In this document: positions 7,798 through 19,152 of the stretch, piece by piece
Numbering within the stretch: the stretch's first letter is position 1
Layout of the letters: each line of letters opens with the position of its first letter
Assembly: GCF_009935845.1 (NCBI RefSeq)
Contig: NZ_QWEK01000023.1
Span: 1 to 64,000 of the forward strand
From: Pseudoflavonifractor sp. 524-17
GTDB lineage: Bacteria; Bacillota; Clostridia; Oscillospirales; Oscillospiraceae
Length of the DNA: 64,000 nucleotides
Reading direction: 5' to 3'
Translations under genes and position numbers: made by a program
Notes under the pieces: model-generated
What the model was told of the DNA's origin: nothing
The model's input: only the letters and a program-made list of their open reading frames with translations
Databases searched by the model: none

Positions 7798-9459
7798 ATG
7801 GCGAAACAAAAAAACGATTCTTCCAACCCTCAAAAGCCCCTCAGCCGCCTGAAGTCCTCCATTGTCACCCGGCTGAACACCAAGCTGTTCTTCCGCCTGC
7901 TGCGCATCTACGTGGGGATGGACCTCCTGCTGGCCCTGCTGGCCTTGGGGGGCATTCTGGTGTGGGCGGAGTACCAGTGCGCCGACATTGCGGCCCTGGT
8001 GGAATGGCGGGGCGTCCCTTCTGCCGAGGCCACCGTCTGGATGCAGGCGGGGGACTACACCGTGGCCGCGTTGGATCGCGCGCCCCGAGGGACCGGCGCC
8101 TTCTCCCGCTTCTCCCCCTCGGAGCGGCTGTACACTGCCAGGCGCACCCTCTGCCTGGGGGGGCACATCCTCTTCGGCGACCGGCAGGCCGCTCAGGAGC
8201 CGGACGTGGCCTGGAGCGTCCTGGACACGGAGCACACCTTCGATCTGGTCACTTTTCTGGAGGAGGGCGCCGTCTCCTACGGCTGGGTAGAGCAGCCTGT
8301 CACAGAGGACGCGCCCCTTCTGGATTCTCCCCGGGCGGAGCGGCAGAACCACACCCTCTATATTGTGGAGCTTACTACCTCCGGCGGCGCGCCCTATGCC
8401 ATTTGGCTGAACATCCACTGGCCTGTATCCCTCTTCCTGCTGGCCCTGCGGATTTTAATGATCTGCCAGCTCCTCTCTCTGGTGTGCAACCTCTTTAAAA
8501 ACGCAGGTACTATCCGCAAGACCCTCAAGCCCATTCAGGAGCTGGCCGCCGCCGCCAACCGGCTGGGCCATCCCGGGACCATGTCCCCGGAGGAGCTGCG
8601 GGCCCTGGCGGGGAAGCTGGATGAGATCAACGCCACCCATCTGGACACCCGCATCTCTGTCCCCGGCACCCAGAAGGAGCTGCAAACGCTGGCCCAGGCC
8701 ATCAACGCCATGCTGGACCGGATCAATGAGGCGTACCATTCCCAGATGCGCTTCGTCTCCGACGCCAGCCACGAGCTGCGCACCCCCATTGCGGTCATTC
8801 AGGGCTATGCCAACCTGCTCAACCGCTGGGGCAAGGACGATCCTGCCACCCGGCAGGAGGCCATTGACGCCATCCAGGGGGAGGCCGGCGCCATGAAGGA
8901 GCTGGTGGAGCAGCTGCTCTTCCTGGCCCGGGGGGACAACGACTCCATGCACATTGAAATGGAGCTGTTCGACCTTACTGAAATGGCCGCCGAGGTACTG
9001 CGGGAGACTGAGATGATCGACCGCACCCATGTGTTCGCCGCCCAGTGGGAGGGGGCCGTCCCCATCCGGGCGGACGTGGGCCTCACTAAGCAGGCCCTTC
9101 GCATTCTGGTGGACAACGCCATCAAATACACTCCGGCGGACGGGAGGATCACCCTCTCGGTGAAGTCGGAGGGGAACTCCGCCCGGCTCACCGTCCAGGA
9201 CGAGGGTCAGGGCATCGATGCCGCCTCTCTTCCCCATATTTTTGACCGATTCTACCGCACCGACGAGTCCCGCACCCGCCAGACTGGCGGCACCGGCCTT
9301 GGCCTGGCCATCGCCCGGTGGATTGTAGAGCGCCACGGCGGCTGGTTTGAGGTCACCTCTTGGGAGGGCGTGGGCACCCGCATGGCGGTTGTCTTTCCTC
9401 TGGACTGTCCCGCCGGGGCGGATCTCCCTGAAGACGCCGCCCCGCCCCGCAGTGCGTAA
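7798..9459 (+). CDS. sensor histidine kinase
   Basis: A 553-residue membrane kinase. TM1 is at about 30-57, an extracytoplasmic sensor region of about 145 residues follows, TM2 is at about 203-225, then a HAMP-like linker, HisKA with His325 (SDASHELRTP), and HATPase_c with N (VDNAIKYTPADG), G1 (DEGQGI) and G2 (TGGTGLGLAI) boxes. The start is the ATG at 7798 with AGGTGAT 5 nt upstream; a TTG further upstream is less likely. It should phosphorylate the response regulator at 6531. The gene ends before a strong terminator. The ligand is not predictable. Confidence 0.93.
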   Translation: MAKQKNDSSNPQKPLSRLKSSIVTRLNTKLFFRLLRIYVGMDLLLALLALGGILVWAEYQCADIAALVEWRGVPSAEATVWMQAGDYTVAALDRAPRGTGAFSRFSPSERLYTARRTLCLGGHILFGDRQAAQEPDVAWSVLDTEHTFDLVTFLEEGAVSYGWVEQPVTEDAPLLDSPRAERQNHTLYIVELTTSGGAPYAIWLNIHWPVSLFLLALRILMICQLLSLVCNLFKNAGTIRKTLKPIQELAAAANRLGHPGTMSPEELRALAGKLDEINATHLDTRISVPGTQKELQTLAQAINAMLDRINEAYHSQMRFVSDASHELRTPIAVIQGYANLLNRWGKDDPATRQEAIDAIQGEAGAMKELVEQLLFLARGDNDSMHIEMELFDLTEMAAEVLRETEMIDRTHVFAAQWEGAVPIRADVGLTKQALRILVDNAIKYTPADGRITLSVKSEGNSARLTVQDEGQGIDAASLPHIFDRFYRTDESRTRQTGGTGLGLAIARWIVERHGGWFEVTSWEGVGTRMAVVFPLDCPAGADLPEDAAPPRSA

Positions 9460-9465
9460 CAACAG

Positions 9466-9512
9466 AATCCCCGCCGATCCGAGTTTGAATTCCGGATCGG
9501 CGGGGATTTTTT
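9466..9512 (+). terminator. terminator of the signalling operon
   Basis: AATCCCCGCCGATCCG and CGGATCGGCGGGGATT form a 16-bp perfect stem followed by TTTT. It may also serve the converging rpiB gene. Confidence 0.9.
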
Positions 9513-9554
9513 ACTCCAAACTGTATTCTTTTGACCTTTTATGCCTCTGACCTT

Positions 9555-9992
9555 TTATGCCTCAATGTCTCCGATCAGGTCCACCCGCCGCTGGTGGCGG
9601 CCCCCCTCGAACTGGGTGGTAAGGAAGGCCTCCACAATGCGCTCCGCCAGATTCCGGCCCACCATGCCGCCCCCCAGGGCCAGCATATTGGCGTCGTTGT
9701 GGCGGCGGGTCATCTCGGCGGACAGGGGCTCGGAGCACAGGGCGCACCGGATTCCCTTCACCTTGTTGGCGCAGATGGAGATGCCAATTCCGGTGGTACA
9801 CACCACAATCCCCCGCTCACACCGGCCCTCCGCCACTGCCAGGGCGGCCGCCTTTCCGTAGACGGGGTAGTCCACGCTCTCCGCAGAGTGACAGCCGCAG
9901 TCCTCCACCTCATAGCCGTGGTCCGTCAGCCAGGTTTTGATGTGCTCCTTTAAGGCAAAACCGCCGTGGTCGCTGCCAATTGCGATTCTCAT
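9555..9992 (-). CDS. rpiB: ribose-5-phosphate isomerase B
   Basis: Interconverts ribose 5-phosphate and ribulose 5-phosphate in the pentose phosphate pathway. The 145-residue protein has the RpiB/LacA signature: GSDHGG at 6-11, catalytic Cys65 in VVCTTGIGISI, and RRHNDANMLALGGG with His98 and Asn99. The length is typical. It is the last gene of a minus-strand run behind a HisJ-type phosphatase; the intergenic gap is about 50 bp and has an AGGAGG ribosome site. Confidence 0.95.
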   Translation of the reverse strand: MRIAIGSDHGGFALKEHIKTWLTDHGYEVEDCGCHSAESVDYPVYGKAAALAVAEGRCERGIVVCTTGIGISICANKVKGIRCALCSEPLSAEMTRRHNDANMLALGGGMVGRNLAERIVEAFLTTQFEGGRHQRRVDLIGDIEA

Positions 9993-10043
9993 CCGACATA
10001 ACCTCCTAATATAATGCCCTTTGTTGTCAAACTTCCTGGTGTC

Positions 10044-10844
10044 TTACGGGATGATGGGAATGAACCCCGGCCTGCGCTTCTCGTAGACCGCTACATACCG
10101 GAAGCCCAGTTCAGCCAGCAGGGCATAAGCCTCCGGGATGCCCCGGCCCACCATCTGAGGGGCGTGGGCGTCGGAACCCACCGTCACCAACTCTCCCCCG
10201 TGGGCCCGGAAGCGCTCCAGCACCGGACGCCAGGGCTGGATGGTCCGGCCGCAGTAGGTATTGACCTCCATGCCCCGTCCGGCCTCCGCCACCCGCTTCA
10301 AAATGGCGTCAATCCGCTCCAGGTAGGGATCGATGGCCACATCCTGGGGCATATAGCGCAGGGGATAGATGACGTGACCCAAAATGTCATAGGTCTCCGC
10401 CAGCTCCGCCAGCTCCGCCATGGAGGCAAAGTAGTCGTCCAGCACCCGGCGGCACACCTGCCGGTCCTGGTAGTCCAGGAAGAAGAAGTCCCGCCCCCCC
10501 TGCTGGGGGCTGAGGTTGTGGAGGGAGCCGATGACGAAATCCAGCTCCGGCAGACTGGTTATCTCTTTGGCGTACGCCGGGTCAAATGGGGCGCCGCCAT
10601 ACTCAATGCCCAGCTTCACGTTCAGCTTCCCGCCCAAGCTGTCCTGGACCGCCTGGTACTGAGCCAACGCCGGGGCCCAGTCATAGCCGGGGGCGAAGTC
10701 CCCCTCCTCGGTCAGCCGGTCATAGTGGTCAGTCACGCACAGCTCGGCCAGCCCCGCCTGGACCGCCCCCTGGGCCATGTCCGCCAGGGGAGCCTCGCTG
10801 TCCGGGGAGAGGACGCTGTGGGTATGGTAGTCAATATAGTACAT
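10044..10844 (-). CDS. histidinol-phosphatase, HisJ-type PHP family
   Basis: A 266-residue PHP-domain metal-dependent phosphoesterase. The metal-binding motifs are visible: DYHTHS at residues 5-10, TDHYD near 40, IEYGG and VIGSLHNL, and a C-terminal GSDAHAP. The HisJ family releases phosphate from histidinol phosphate in histidine biosynthesis, but no other his gene is in this window, so another phosphoester substrate is possible. It sits 15 nt downstream of the glycosyltransferase gene on the same strand. Confidence 0.85.
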   Translation of the reverse strand: MYYIDYHTHSVLSPDSEAPLADMAQGAVQAGLAELCVTDHYDRLTEEGDFAPGYDWAPALAQYQAVQDSLGGKLNVKLGIEYGGAPFDPAYAKEITSLPELDFVIGSLHNLSPQQGGRDFFFLDYQDRQVCRRVLDDYFASMAELAELAETYDILGHVIYPLRYMPQDVAIDPYLERIDAILKRVAEAGRGMEVNTYCGRTIQPWRPVLERFRAHGGELVTVGSDAHAPQMVGRGIPEAYALLAELGFRYVAVYEKRRPGFIPIIP

Positions 10845-10859
10845 AATTCACACTCCAAA

Positions 10860-12836
10860 TCAAAGGGGCCAGGAGGGCAGCCACTGGAGCACATTTGTGG
10901 TGTACCACCGGGGAACCGCCAGGCCGGTGAGCACCGGATAAAAGGCCCCGTACACCACTGCCGCCAACACCGCCAGACTGTATACCTCCCGCCGGGCCCT
11001 GGGGGGCGCCAGCTCCAGAAAGTCATTACATACATAAGCAAGGGCCACGCAGAGGAACAAAATAGAGGGGAAGTAGTGGTAGGCAAAGGTCGTGCGGGTG
11101 ATAAAGAACCAGGGCGCCAGCTGGGCCAGATAGGCGATGAGAATAAACAGCGCCTTTCCGCACCGCCGCCGCACCCCCTGCACCGCCACAGACAGGACAG
11201 CCAGCAGGCCCCCCCAGCATACCACCGGGTTGGAAAAAGCGGCAAAGGCGGATTTCAGATTGGGTCCTACGTTGTAGTTGAGGTAGTACAGAATCGGCCG
11301 GGCGTCCACCACCCACTGATACCAGCGGGACTCATAGGGGTGGACGTCATGCACCCCTTTGTGGTAGTTGAACATATAGAGCTGGTTGTCCCACATCTCC
11401 TGAAAGGCCGCGGACAGGGAGGGCGTTCCTTTTGCCGCGGCATAGGGCAGGTAGGACAGCACGTAGATGCACGCCGGAATAAGGACAAAGCACAGTACCG
11501 AGAAGGCCAGCGTCTTCCACAGCCAGGGCCCCAGCCGCTCCCGCCGGTTCCCCTCATTGTCCCGGGGCCAGTCCCGAATTTTGAACCACAGGCCCAGGAA
11601 GTAGAGCAGAGCCAGCCCCGCGCCGCCGTAAATCACCGTCCACTTGCTGGCCGTTCCTACTCCCCAGGCCAGCCCGGACAGGAAGAGCCACACCGCCCCC
11701 TTGGCAAAGGAGGTCCCCGCCGGCAGGGCGAGGTACCGGTACATGAGCCAGTACATGAGCAGGATAAAGAAAACGCCGTAGGTATCGATGGTGGCGATGC
11801 GGGTCTGGGTCAGGTGCATGAAGTCGAAAGCAAAGAAAGCCGTGCCGCACACCGCCGTGCCCGTCCGGCCAAAGAGATTTTTCAGAAATACATAGAGCAC
11901 CGGCAGCATCAGCACGCCGAACAGCACCCCCATAAACCGCCAGCCAAAGGGGGTCATGCCGAAGAGCTGGATGCCTATGCTCAGAATCAGTTTGCCCAGA
12001 GGGGGGTGAGAAATTTCATAAGGCGCCGCCCCGCGCACATGCTCATAGGCGGTGCGGGCATGGTAGATCTCGTCAAAATAGGTGGAGTTGGTCCAGTAGG
12101 GCGCCTCAGGCACTGTGTCCTGCTCGTCAAAGAGGGGGGACGGCTCCGCCAGCAGAGCGCCCATGTCCAGCCGCCCGCCGTCCTGACCATAGAGAGCCAG
12201 CTCCCCCAGCTCCATAGGGGTGCGGTCCGCCCGGCCGGTAATGCGGATAAACTGAACCTCAATGGCGTTTTCCGGCGTAATTTCCAGCCATTTGAACAGG
12301 TCCACATAGTGCTGGGGCAGGGCGTAGCTGGGGTCGTATCCCTGGGCATCCGCCCAGTAGTACCCCGTTACCCCGCCGTTTTCGTCCTTCCGGGCCCAGA
12401 GGGTGGACCAGTGCTGGCCGTCCGCAGACAGCTCCACATTATAATCCCCGGTGCCCAGTCCAGGGTAGTACATCAGCTTGGACACAATCACCGGCTGGGA
12501 CAGGGTGAGCTCCACCGGCTGCCGGGTGGAAAAATCCTGAAAGGACTGGGGATTGCGCAGGGACCCCAGCTGAAAGAAGGCAGTGGCTGCGTAAACCGCC
12601 GTCAGCACCAGCACCCACACCAAGTCCAGCCGCTCCATGGGGTGGCAGGTTCCCGCAAAGGTAAATTTCCCCCGGTGACGTTCCACCGGCGTTCCGTTGT
12701 GGCGCAGGATACGCTCGTGGATACTCTTGGGTCCCAGAGCCAGCTGCCAGTAGTGGACAAAAAAGAACAGTAAAACCGTCAGCAGCGCCAAGGGGAGCAG
12801 CAGCGTAGGGGACAAATAGGACAGATAATTTGCCAT
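10860..12836 (-). CDS. PMT-type glycosyltransferase (GT39) with F5/8-like insert
   Basis: A 658-residue polytopic membrane protein of the dolichyl/polyprenyl-phosphate-mannose--protein mannosyltransferase family. It transfers sugar from a lipid carrier to secreted proteins or wall polymers outside the membrane. The catalytic Asp-Glu pair appears in STYFDEIYHA, followed by ISHPPLGKL and about ten TM segments. Between TM1 and the DE motif lies a soluble stretch of about 150 residues (VELTLSQPVIVSKL, ELSADGQHWSTLW, FIRITG) that looks like a discoidin/F5-8 type C fold, which could bind carbohydrate. AGGT lies 6 nt from the ATG. Its acceptor is unknown. Confidence 0.85.
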   Translation of the reverse strand: MANYLSYLSPTLLLPLALLTVLLFFFVHYWQLALGPKSIHERILRHNGTPVERHRGKFTFAGTCHPMERLDLVWVLVLTAVYAATAFFQLGSLRNPQSFQDFSTRQPVELTLSQPVIVSKLMYYPGLGTGDYNVELSADGQHWSTLWARKDENGGVTGYYWADAQGYDPSYALPQHYVDLFKWLEITPENAIEVQFIRITGRADRTPMELGELALYGQDGGRLDMGALLAEPSPLFDEQDTVPEAPYWTNSTYFDEIYHARTAYEHVRGAAPYEISHPPLGKLILSIGIQLFGMTPFGWRFMGVLFGVLMLPVLYVFLKNLFGRTGTAVCGTAFFAFDFMHLTQTRIATIDTYGVFFILLMYWLMYRYLALPAGTSFAKGAVWLFLSGLAWGVGTASKWTVIYGGAGLALLYFLGLWFKIRDWPRDNEGNRRERLGPWLWKTLAFSVLCFVLIPACIYVLSYLPYAAAKGTPSLSAAFQEMWDNQLYMFNYHKGVHDVHPYESRWYQWVVDARPILYYLNYNVGPNLKSAFAAFSNPVVCWGGLLAVLSVAVQGVRRRCGKALFILIAYLAQLAPWFFITRTTFAYHYFPSILFLCVALAYVCNDFLELAPPRARREVYSLAVLAAVVYGAFYPVLTGLAVPRWYTTNVLQWLPSWPL

Positions 12837-12956
12837 AGGGACCTCCGGTGATTCAAAACTGGCGGATACCTCCGCATTGCACAGACGAAAAGGGATGGAT
12901 CCCTCTGTCTGTCCCTTTTCAGACGTCTGGACAGCGCTCAGGTTCCATCCCCTATT

Positions 12957-14120
12957 TTATTTCTTTTTCTTGCGTTTGTCAAAAAATCCTTTCAGGCCAT
13001 CTTCCCCTGTCACGCCGCTGTCGGGGAGCTCACCCATAGCCCGGCCAAAGCCGCGCAGGGCCTCCTTCTGGCTTTGGGACAGGCCCCGGGGGACCTCTAC
13101 CAGCACGGTGACGTACTGATCGCCCCGGCCCCGGCCATTGACGGCGGGGATGCCCTTCCCCTTCAGGCGGAAGGTGGCGCCGGGCTGAGTGCCTTCCGGC
13201 AGGGTCCACTTCACCTTGCCGTCGATGGTGGGGATCTCCAGCTCCGCCCCCAGCGTGGCCTGGAGGAAGGAGACCTTCTGGTCCAGGTAGACATGGACCC
13301 CGTCCCGCTTAAACTGGGCATGGGGCTTCACGGTGACGCCAATCACCAGATCTCCGGCGGGTCCGCCGTTCTTGCCGGCGCCCCCCTGTCCCCGCAGGGA
13401 GATAGCCTGGCCGTTGTCGATGCCAGCGGGGATTTTTACGGTGATCTTCCGCTGCTTGCGCACCGCGCCGGCTCCGTTGCAGCTCTTACAGGGGGTGTGG
13501 ATCAGCTTGCCCGTTCCGCTGCACTTGGGGCACTGGACCTGGGTGGCAAAGGAGAACGCGCCGCCGCCCCGCTGAATCCGCACCACGCCGCTGCCCCGGC
13601 AGTCGGGACAGGTCTCCGCCGTGGTGCCGGGGGCGCAGCCTGAGCCCTTGCATGCCTCACAGGGCTCGCTGCGGGTGAGGCTGATCTCCTTTTCACAGCC
13701 GAAAGCCGCCTCCTCAAAGGAGATGGTCACGCTGGCCCGCAGGGTCTCTCCCTTTACAGGACCGTTACGCCGGGCGCCCCCGCCGAAGCCCCCGCCAAAT
13801 CCGCCGCCGAAGAAGCTGCCAAAAATATCGCCCAGGTCGATATCCCCCATATCGAACCCGCCGAACCCGCCGCCGGGGTTGAAGTTGGGGTCCACCCCTG
13901 CGTGGCCGAACTGGTCGTAGCGGCCCCGTTTTTCCTTATCCGACAGCACCTCATAGGCCTCGTTTACCTCTTTGAACCGGGCCTCTGCCGTCTTGTCGTC
14001 CGGGTTCAGGTCCGGATGGTACTGCTTGGCCAGTTTCCGGTAGGCCTTTTTCAGCTCGTCATCTGTGGCCCCCTTGCTTACGCCCAGGACCTCGTAGTAA
14101 TCTCGTTTCTGTTCAGGCAT
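12957..14120 (-). CDS. dnaJ: chaperone DnaJ
   Basis: Hsp40 co-chaperone that delivers clients to DnaK and stimulates its ATPase. The 388-residue protein has a J domain with HPD at 35-37, a Gly/Phe-rich region (about 75-110), a zinc domain with four CxxCxGxG repeats ([32 protein letters not shown]) and the two C-terminal substrate-binding barrels. I use ATG 14120 with GAGGTG upstream over the GTG at 14132. It is the last gene of the CIRCE-controlled operon. Confidence 0.97.
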   Translation of the reverse strand: MPEQKRDYYEVLGVSKGATDDELKKAYRKLAKQYHPDLNPDDKTAEARFKEVNEAYEVLSDKEKRGRYDQFGHAGVDPNFNPGGGFGGFDMGDIDLGDIFGSFFGGGFGGGFGGGARRNGPVKGETLRASVTISFEEAAFGCEKEISLTRSEPCEACKGSGCAPGTTAETCPDCRGSGVVRIQRGGGAFSFATQVQCPKCSGTGKLIHTPCKSCNGAGAVRKQRKITVKIPAGIDNGQAISLRGQGGAGKNGGPAGDLVIGVTVKPHAQFKRDGVHVYLDQKVSFLQATLGAELEIPTIDGKVKWTLPEGTQPGATFRLKGKGIPAVNGRGRGDQYVTVLVEVPRGLSQSQKEALRGFGRAMGELPDSGVTGEDGLKGFFDKRKKKK

Positions 14121-14189
14121 ATATGTCCTCACCTCTTTGCGCGGAAAGCGGCGGGGCCGCAGGCCCCGCCCTTTTACCGTTTCTGATCC

Positions 14190-16037
<1,848 letters not shown>

Positions 16038-16107
16038 AACAGAATTCCTCCCAAAATATAGAAATTTATGTTTTTACAAAGAAAATGGGGAAAACGCGGG
16101 GCGCGCC

Positions 16108-16464
16108 TTACCGGCACTTGCAGCACCGGCTCTGATCCCGCTGCATATCCGTGCGGCGGCCGCTCTTGTCAAATTGGGACAGAGGCTTCTTTCTTTTGCA
16201 CTTGGGGCACCGCTTGCGCAGCTCCCCCTTTTTCGCCCCGGTCAGGTTGGTGATCCGGACCAGCTCTCCGGTGTCCTGGTCAATATAGTAGCCGTTGGCC
16301 CGCTGGCCCTGGATGGAGAACGAGCCCCGCTTCAAGTGGCAGTCCTGCAGCTGGAACGTATGAATCTTTTTACCGTCTTTTTTATACCGCAGGGTTACAA
16401 GCCGCTGGGTATTTCTCCAGCCCCTGCCCCGTTTGGTAAAATAAATTGGAAGCTGCTGCTCCAT
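16108..16464 (-). CDS. small zinc-ribbon protein inside the heat-shock operon
   Basis: A 118-residue basic protein. The C-terminus has two CxxC pairs (RCPKCKRKK and RCCKCR), which could bind one zinc ion. The N-terminal part reads like a beta-rich domain (IYFTKRGRGWRNTQRLVTLRY). I do not recognise the family. It lies between grpE and dnaK, an uncommon addition to this operon, and would be induced by heat through CIRCE. A nucleic-acid or ribosome-binding role is possible from its charge, but unproven. Confidence 0.7.
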   Translation of the reverse strand: MEQQLPIYFTKRGRGWRNTQRLVTLRYKKDGKKIHTFQLQDCHLKRGSFSIQGQRANGYYIDQDTGELVRITNLTGAKKGELRKRCPKCKRKKPLSQFDKSGRRTDMQRDQSRCCKCR

Positions 16465-16494
16465 ACCGGCACCCCTTTCTCTTTCAGGCAGCCG

Positions 16495-17082
16495 TTAATT
16501 GGCCACCTTCACCATGGCAAAGCGGATGACCTTCTCCCCGCACTGGAAGCCGGTCTGGAAGACCTCTACCACGGTGCTGGCGCCGGCGGACTCGTCCTCC
16601 ACATGCATCACCGCGTTGTGGCGGTTGGGGTCGAAGGTCTCTCCCAGGGCGGGGATCTCCTCCACGCCCAGCTTGGCCAGAACCTCTTTGAAGCCGGCCA
16701 TGGTCAGCTCCACGCCCTTTTTGTACGCCTCATCGCCGGTCTCCTGCTTCAGGGCCCGCTCCAGATTGTCGTAGACGGGAAGGAATGCCACAACCGCATC
16801 TGCTTTGGCATTGGTATAGGCGTCGGCCTTCTCCTTCTGGGTGCGCTTGCGGTAGTTGTCGTACTCGGCGGCCAGGCGGAGGTACTGGTCCTCCTTCTGG
16901 GCCAGGGCCTCCTTGGCGGCGGCCAGCTCAGCCGCGGGGCCGCAGGTCTCTTCCCCGGCCTCCTCCGGCACAATGGCCTCGGGGGCTTGGGGCACCGCGC
17001 CGCACTCAGGGGCCTGCTCCTCTACGCACTCGCCGGCCTGCCGCTCCGGGACTTCGCCGGTGTCTTTCTTCTGTCTGCTCAA
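16495..17082 (-). CDS. grpE: nucleotide exchange factor GrpE
   Basis: Releases ADP from DnaK. The 195-residue protein has an acidic, low-complexity N-terminal tail (about 1-55), a long coiled-coil helix (about 55-110, with RLAAEYDNYRKRT) and the C-terminal beta domain (FDPNRHNAVMHVED, VVEVFQTGF). The length and order of domains are normal. It follows hrcA by 16 nt, with AGGAGG upstream of the start. Confidence 0.96.
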   Translation of the reverse strand: MSRQKKDTGEVPERQAGECVEEQAPECGAVPQAPEAIVPEEAGEETCGPAAELAAAKEALAQKEDQYLRLAAEYDNYRKRTQKEKADAYTNAKADAVVAFLPVYDNLERALKQETGDEAYKKGVELTMAGFKEVLAKLGVEEIPALGETFDPNRHNAVMHVEDESAGASTVVEVFQTGFQCGEKVIRFAMVKVAN

Positions 17083-17098
17083 AGGAAATACCTCCTAG

Positions 17099-18142
17099 TT
17101 ATCGTTCTTCCTCTATCCCCGGCCCCTGGCCGAAGAGGCGGGACAGCCCCTCCGCCAGATAGGTCAGCCGGGCGGTAATTTTCGCGTAATCCATCCGGGT
17201 GGGGCCCACTACGCCGATGACCCCCCGCATCCCCTCGCCGATGTCGTAGCTGGCCACCACCACGCTGGTGTCCTTCAGGGCGTCGGCCACGTTCTCCGGG
17301 CCGATGAGGATGTTCATGGCCTCGTCCTTGGGCACGGGGAAGCGTCCGGCGTCCTCCGCTTCGGACAGGTAGCTCATCAGCGGCTGGGCCCGCTCCAGGT
17401 TCTGGTATTCCGGCAGCTCCAGCAGGTGGGCCAGGCCGGAGGTATGCACCCGGCGGTGCTCCAGACTCTCCAGCACCTCCATGGCGAAGGACACCACCAG
17501 GCTGATCAGCCCGTAGGCCTCGCCCGCCGCGTGCTGGGCCACCCGCATCAGCTCCGGCGTAATCTGCTCCAGAGTCAGGCCGGTAAACGTGGTGTTGAGC
17601 AGGGTATTGAGCATCTGCAGCTGGGCCGCCGTCAGATCGGAGGGCAGCTGGACCAGCTTGTTCCGCACCACGTTGGTGCCGGTCATCACCACAATAATGA
17701 AGGCGTTGCGCTCCACCATCAGCAGGTCAAAGCGCCGTATCGTCACCTGGGAAAATCCCGCTGACAGGGCGAAGGCGGGATAGTTGGTCAGCTTGGACAC
17801 CACCCGGCCCGCTTCTGAAATCACCCGGTCCAGCTCCGCCATTTTCATCCGCAGGGCCTGGTTCATCCGCTCCGTCTCCTGAAGGGACAGCTTGTGGGCC
17901 TCCATCAGCTCGTTGACGTAAAGCCGGTACCCCTGTGGAGAGGGGATGCGCCCGGCGGAGGTATGGGGCTTCTCCAGCAGGCCCAGGGCCTCCAGATCTG
18001 CCATTTCGTTTCGGATGGTGGCGGAGGAGACAGACCGCCCCAGGAATTCCGCAATGGCCTTGGAACCCACCGGCTCGGCGGTGGCGATATAGCTTTCAAT
18101 GATGGCACGGAGTATTTTCTTTTTTCGCTCGGTGAGATCCAT
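17099..18142 (-). CDS. hrcA: heat-inducible transcription repressor HrcA
   Basis: Represses class I heat-shock genes by binding CIRCE; its activity depends on GroEL. The 347-residue protein has an N-terminal winged helix (ILRAIIESYIATAEPVGSKAIAE, SSATIRNEMADLEALGLL) followed by the GAF-like and dimerisation domains, ending ITARLTYLAEGL. It is the first gene of its operon. A perfect CIRCE element lies 26 nt upstream, so the operon is autoregulated. Confidence 0.97.
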   Translation of the reverse strand: MDLTERKKKILRAIIESYIATAEPVGSKAIAEFLGRSVSSATIRNEMADLEALGLLEKPHTSAGRIPSPQGYRLYVNELMEAHKLSLQETERMNQALRMKMAELDRVISEAGRVVSKLTNYPAFALSAGFSQVTIRRFDLLMVERNAFIIVVMTGTNVVRNKLVQLPSDLTAAQLQMLNTLLNTTFTGLTLEQITPELMRVAQHAAGEAYGLISLVVSFAMEVLESLEHRRVHTSGLAHLLELPEYQNLERAQPLMSYLSEAEDAGRFPVPKDEAMNILIGPENVADALKDTSVVVASYDIGEGMRGVIGVVGPTRMDYAKITARLTYLAEGLSRLFGQGPGIEEER

Positions 18143-18167
18143 GCCGCCACTTCCTTTTTCAAAGGCT

Positions 18168-18194
18168 TTAGCACTCTTTGCTCCTGAGTGCTAA
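18168..18194. promoter_or_regulatory. CIRCE operator
   Basis: TTAGCACTC and GAGTGCTAA are separated by exactly 9 nt (TTTGCTCCT), a perfect match to the HrcA-binding element. It overlaps the predicted transcription start of the minus-strand heat-shock operon. Confidence 0.98.
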
Positions 18195-18198
18195 AGAT

Positions 18199-18227
18199 AA
18201 TGTACCACCCTCCCAAATAATTGTCAA
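18199..18227 (-). promoter_or_regulatory. sigma-A promoter of the hrcA operon
   Basis: On the minus strand TTGACA (18222-18227) and TACATT (18199-18204) are separated by 17 nt. CIRCE begins 4 nt downstream, the usual arrangement for HrcA repression. Confidence 0.9.
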
Positions 18228-18307
18228 GGGGCGGGTTGTAAATTAAATATGAACACCAAGCCAAAAAAATATCCCTTGCCCAAATCTGGACAAGGGACGG
18301 CGGCGGC

Positions 18308-19084
18308 TTATTCAAAGGAAATTCTGTCTCCGGTGTGCAGGGGGAAGAAATGTCCCGGCGCCGCGCGCTGGAGCAGGTCCAGGGCGGGACTGCCGGTGCA
18401 GTGGCCGGTGTAGATCCGCTCCACGCCCAAGCCTTGGGTGAGGGCCAGGGCCAGGGCGCGGACCTTGGCAGGGGCGGTACCCAGAGAGCCCATACCGTGC
18501 CGGCCCACCAGATGGAAGCCCCCCAGCAGGGCGTATACCCTCTTTTGGGGGAAGTACTCCAACACCTGGGCCACAATGCGGTCTGCTCCGGCGTGGCAGC
18601 AGGAGTTCAGCACCACCAATCCCCTGGCAGTCTCCGCCACCAGAGACTGCTCGTGGTCCACGCTGTCTGGCACCAGGTGGAGGCCCTGTGCCAAAGGGCG
18701 GGGTCCGTCGGCCAGGTCAAAGCGGTCCCGCCAGTTGGGAAACAGATCCGGGTCCACTCCGGCGGGCCGGCGGGCTTCATCCGCCGTGTCCAGCGCGTAG
18801 GCCGGCGCCGCCTGGGGCCGGGCCAGCACCTTGGCGGCGGCGTTGATCTTCAAAAAAGCGGCCAAACCGCCGGCGTGGTCGTCGTGTCCGTGGGAGAGGG
18901 CGGCCCCCTCCACCTGGGCCAGGTCGATCCCCAGCCGCCGGGCGTTCTCCAGCAGGGCGCCGCCCCCGGTCCCCCCGTCCAGGAGGAAGGTCCGCCCCCC
19001 GCAGTCCAGATGAAAGGACAGGCCGTGCTCCGCAATCAGGTGCGGCGGCGCGGAATTCTCCACTAAAACCGTAATTTTCAGCAC
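18308..19084 (-). CDS. metallo-beta-lactamase-fold hydrolase
   Basis: A 259-residue MBL-fold protein of the type with dihydropteroate-synthase-like annotation (7,8-dihydropterin-6-methyl-4-aminobenzene-phosphate synthase group). The metal site HGHDDHAGG is at about residues 65-73; later ligands are in SCCHAGA and TGHCTG. I place the start at GTG 19084, giving LKITVLVENSA at the N-terminus with AAAGGGG 8 nt upstream; the longer open frame adds about 80 residues that look non-coding. Substrate is uncertain. It is separated from the MATE gene by about 70 bp. Confidence 0.8.
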   Translation of the reverse strand: MLKITVLVENSAPPHLIAEHGLSFHLDCGGRTFLLDGGTGGGALLENARRLGIDLAQVEGAALSHGHDDHAGGLAAFLKINAAAKVLARPQAAPAYALDTADEARRPAGVDPDLFPNWRDRFDLADGPRPLAQGLHLVPDSVDHEQSLVAETARGLVVLNSCCHAGADRIVAQVLEYFPQKRVYALLGGFHLVGRHGMGSLGTAPAKVRALALALTQGLGVERIYTGHCTGSPALDLLQRAAPGHFFPLHTGDRISFE

Positions 19085-19152
19085 AGGCAGCACCCCTTTC
19101 CCTTCGTGCTCAGGTATTGTGCCATTTATCAAGCAAGAACCTGGCCGCGAGG

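Noticed and set aside
10014-12773. 919-codon plus-strand open frame
   Set aside because: It is antisense to the hisJ-type and PMT-type genes and its composition is the complement of high-GC coding. It has no family motif.
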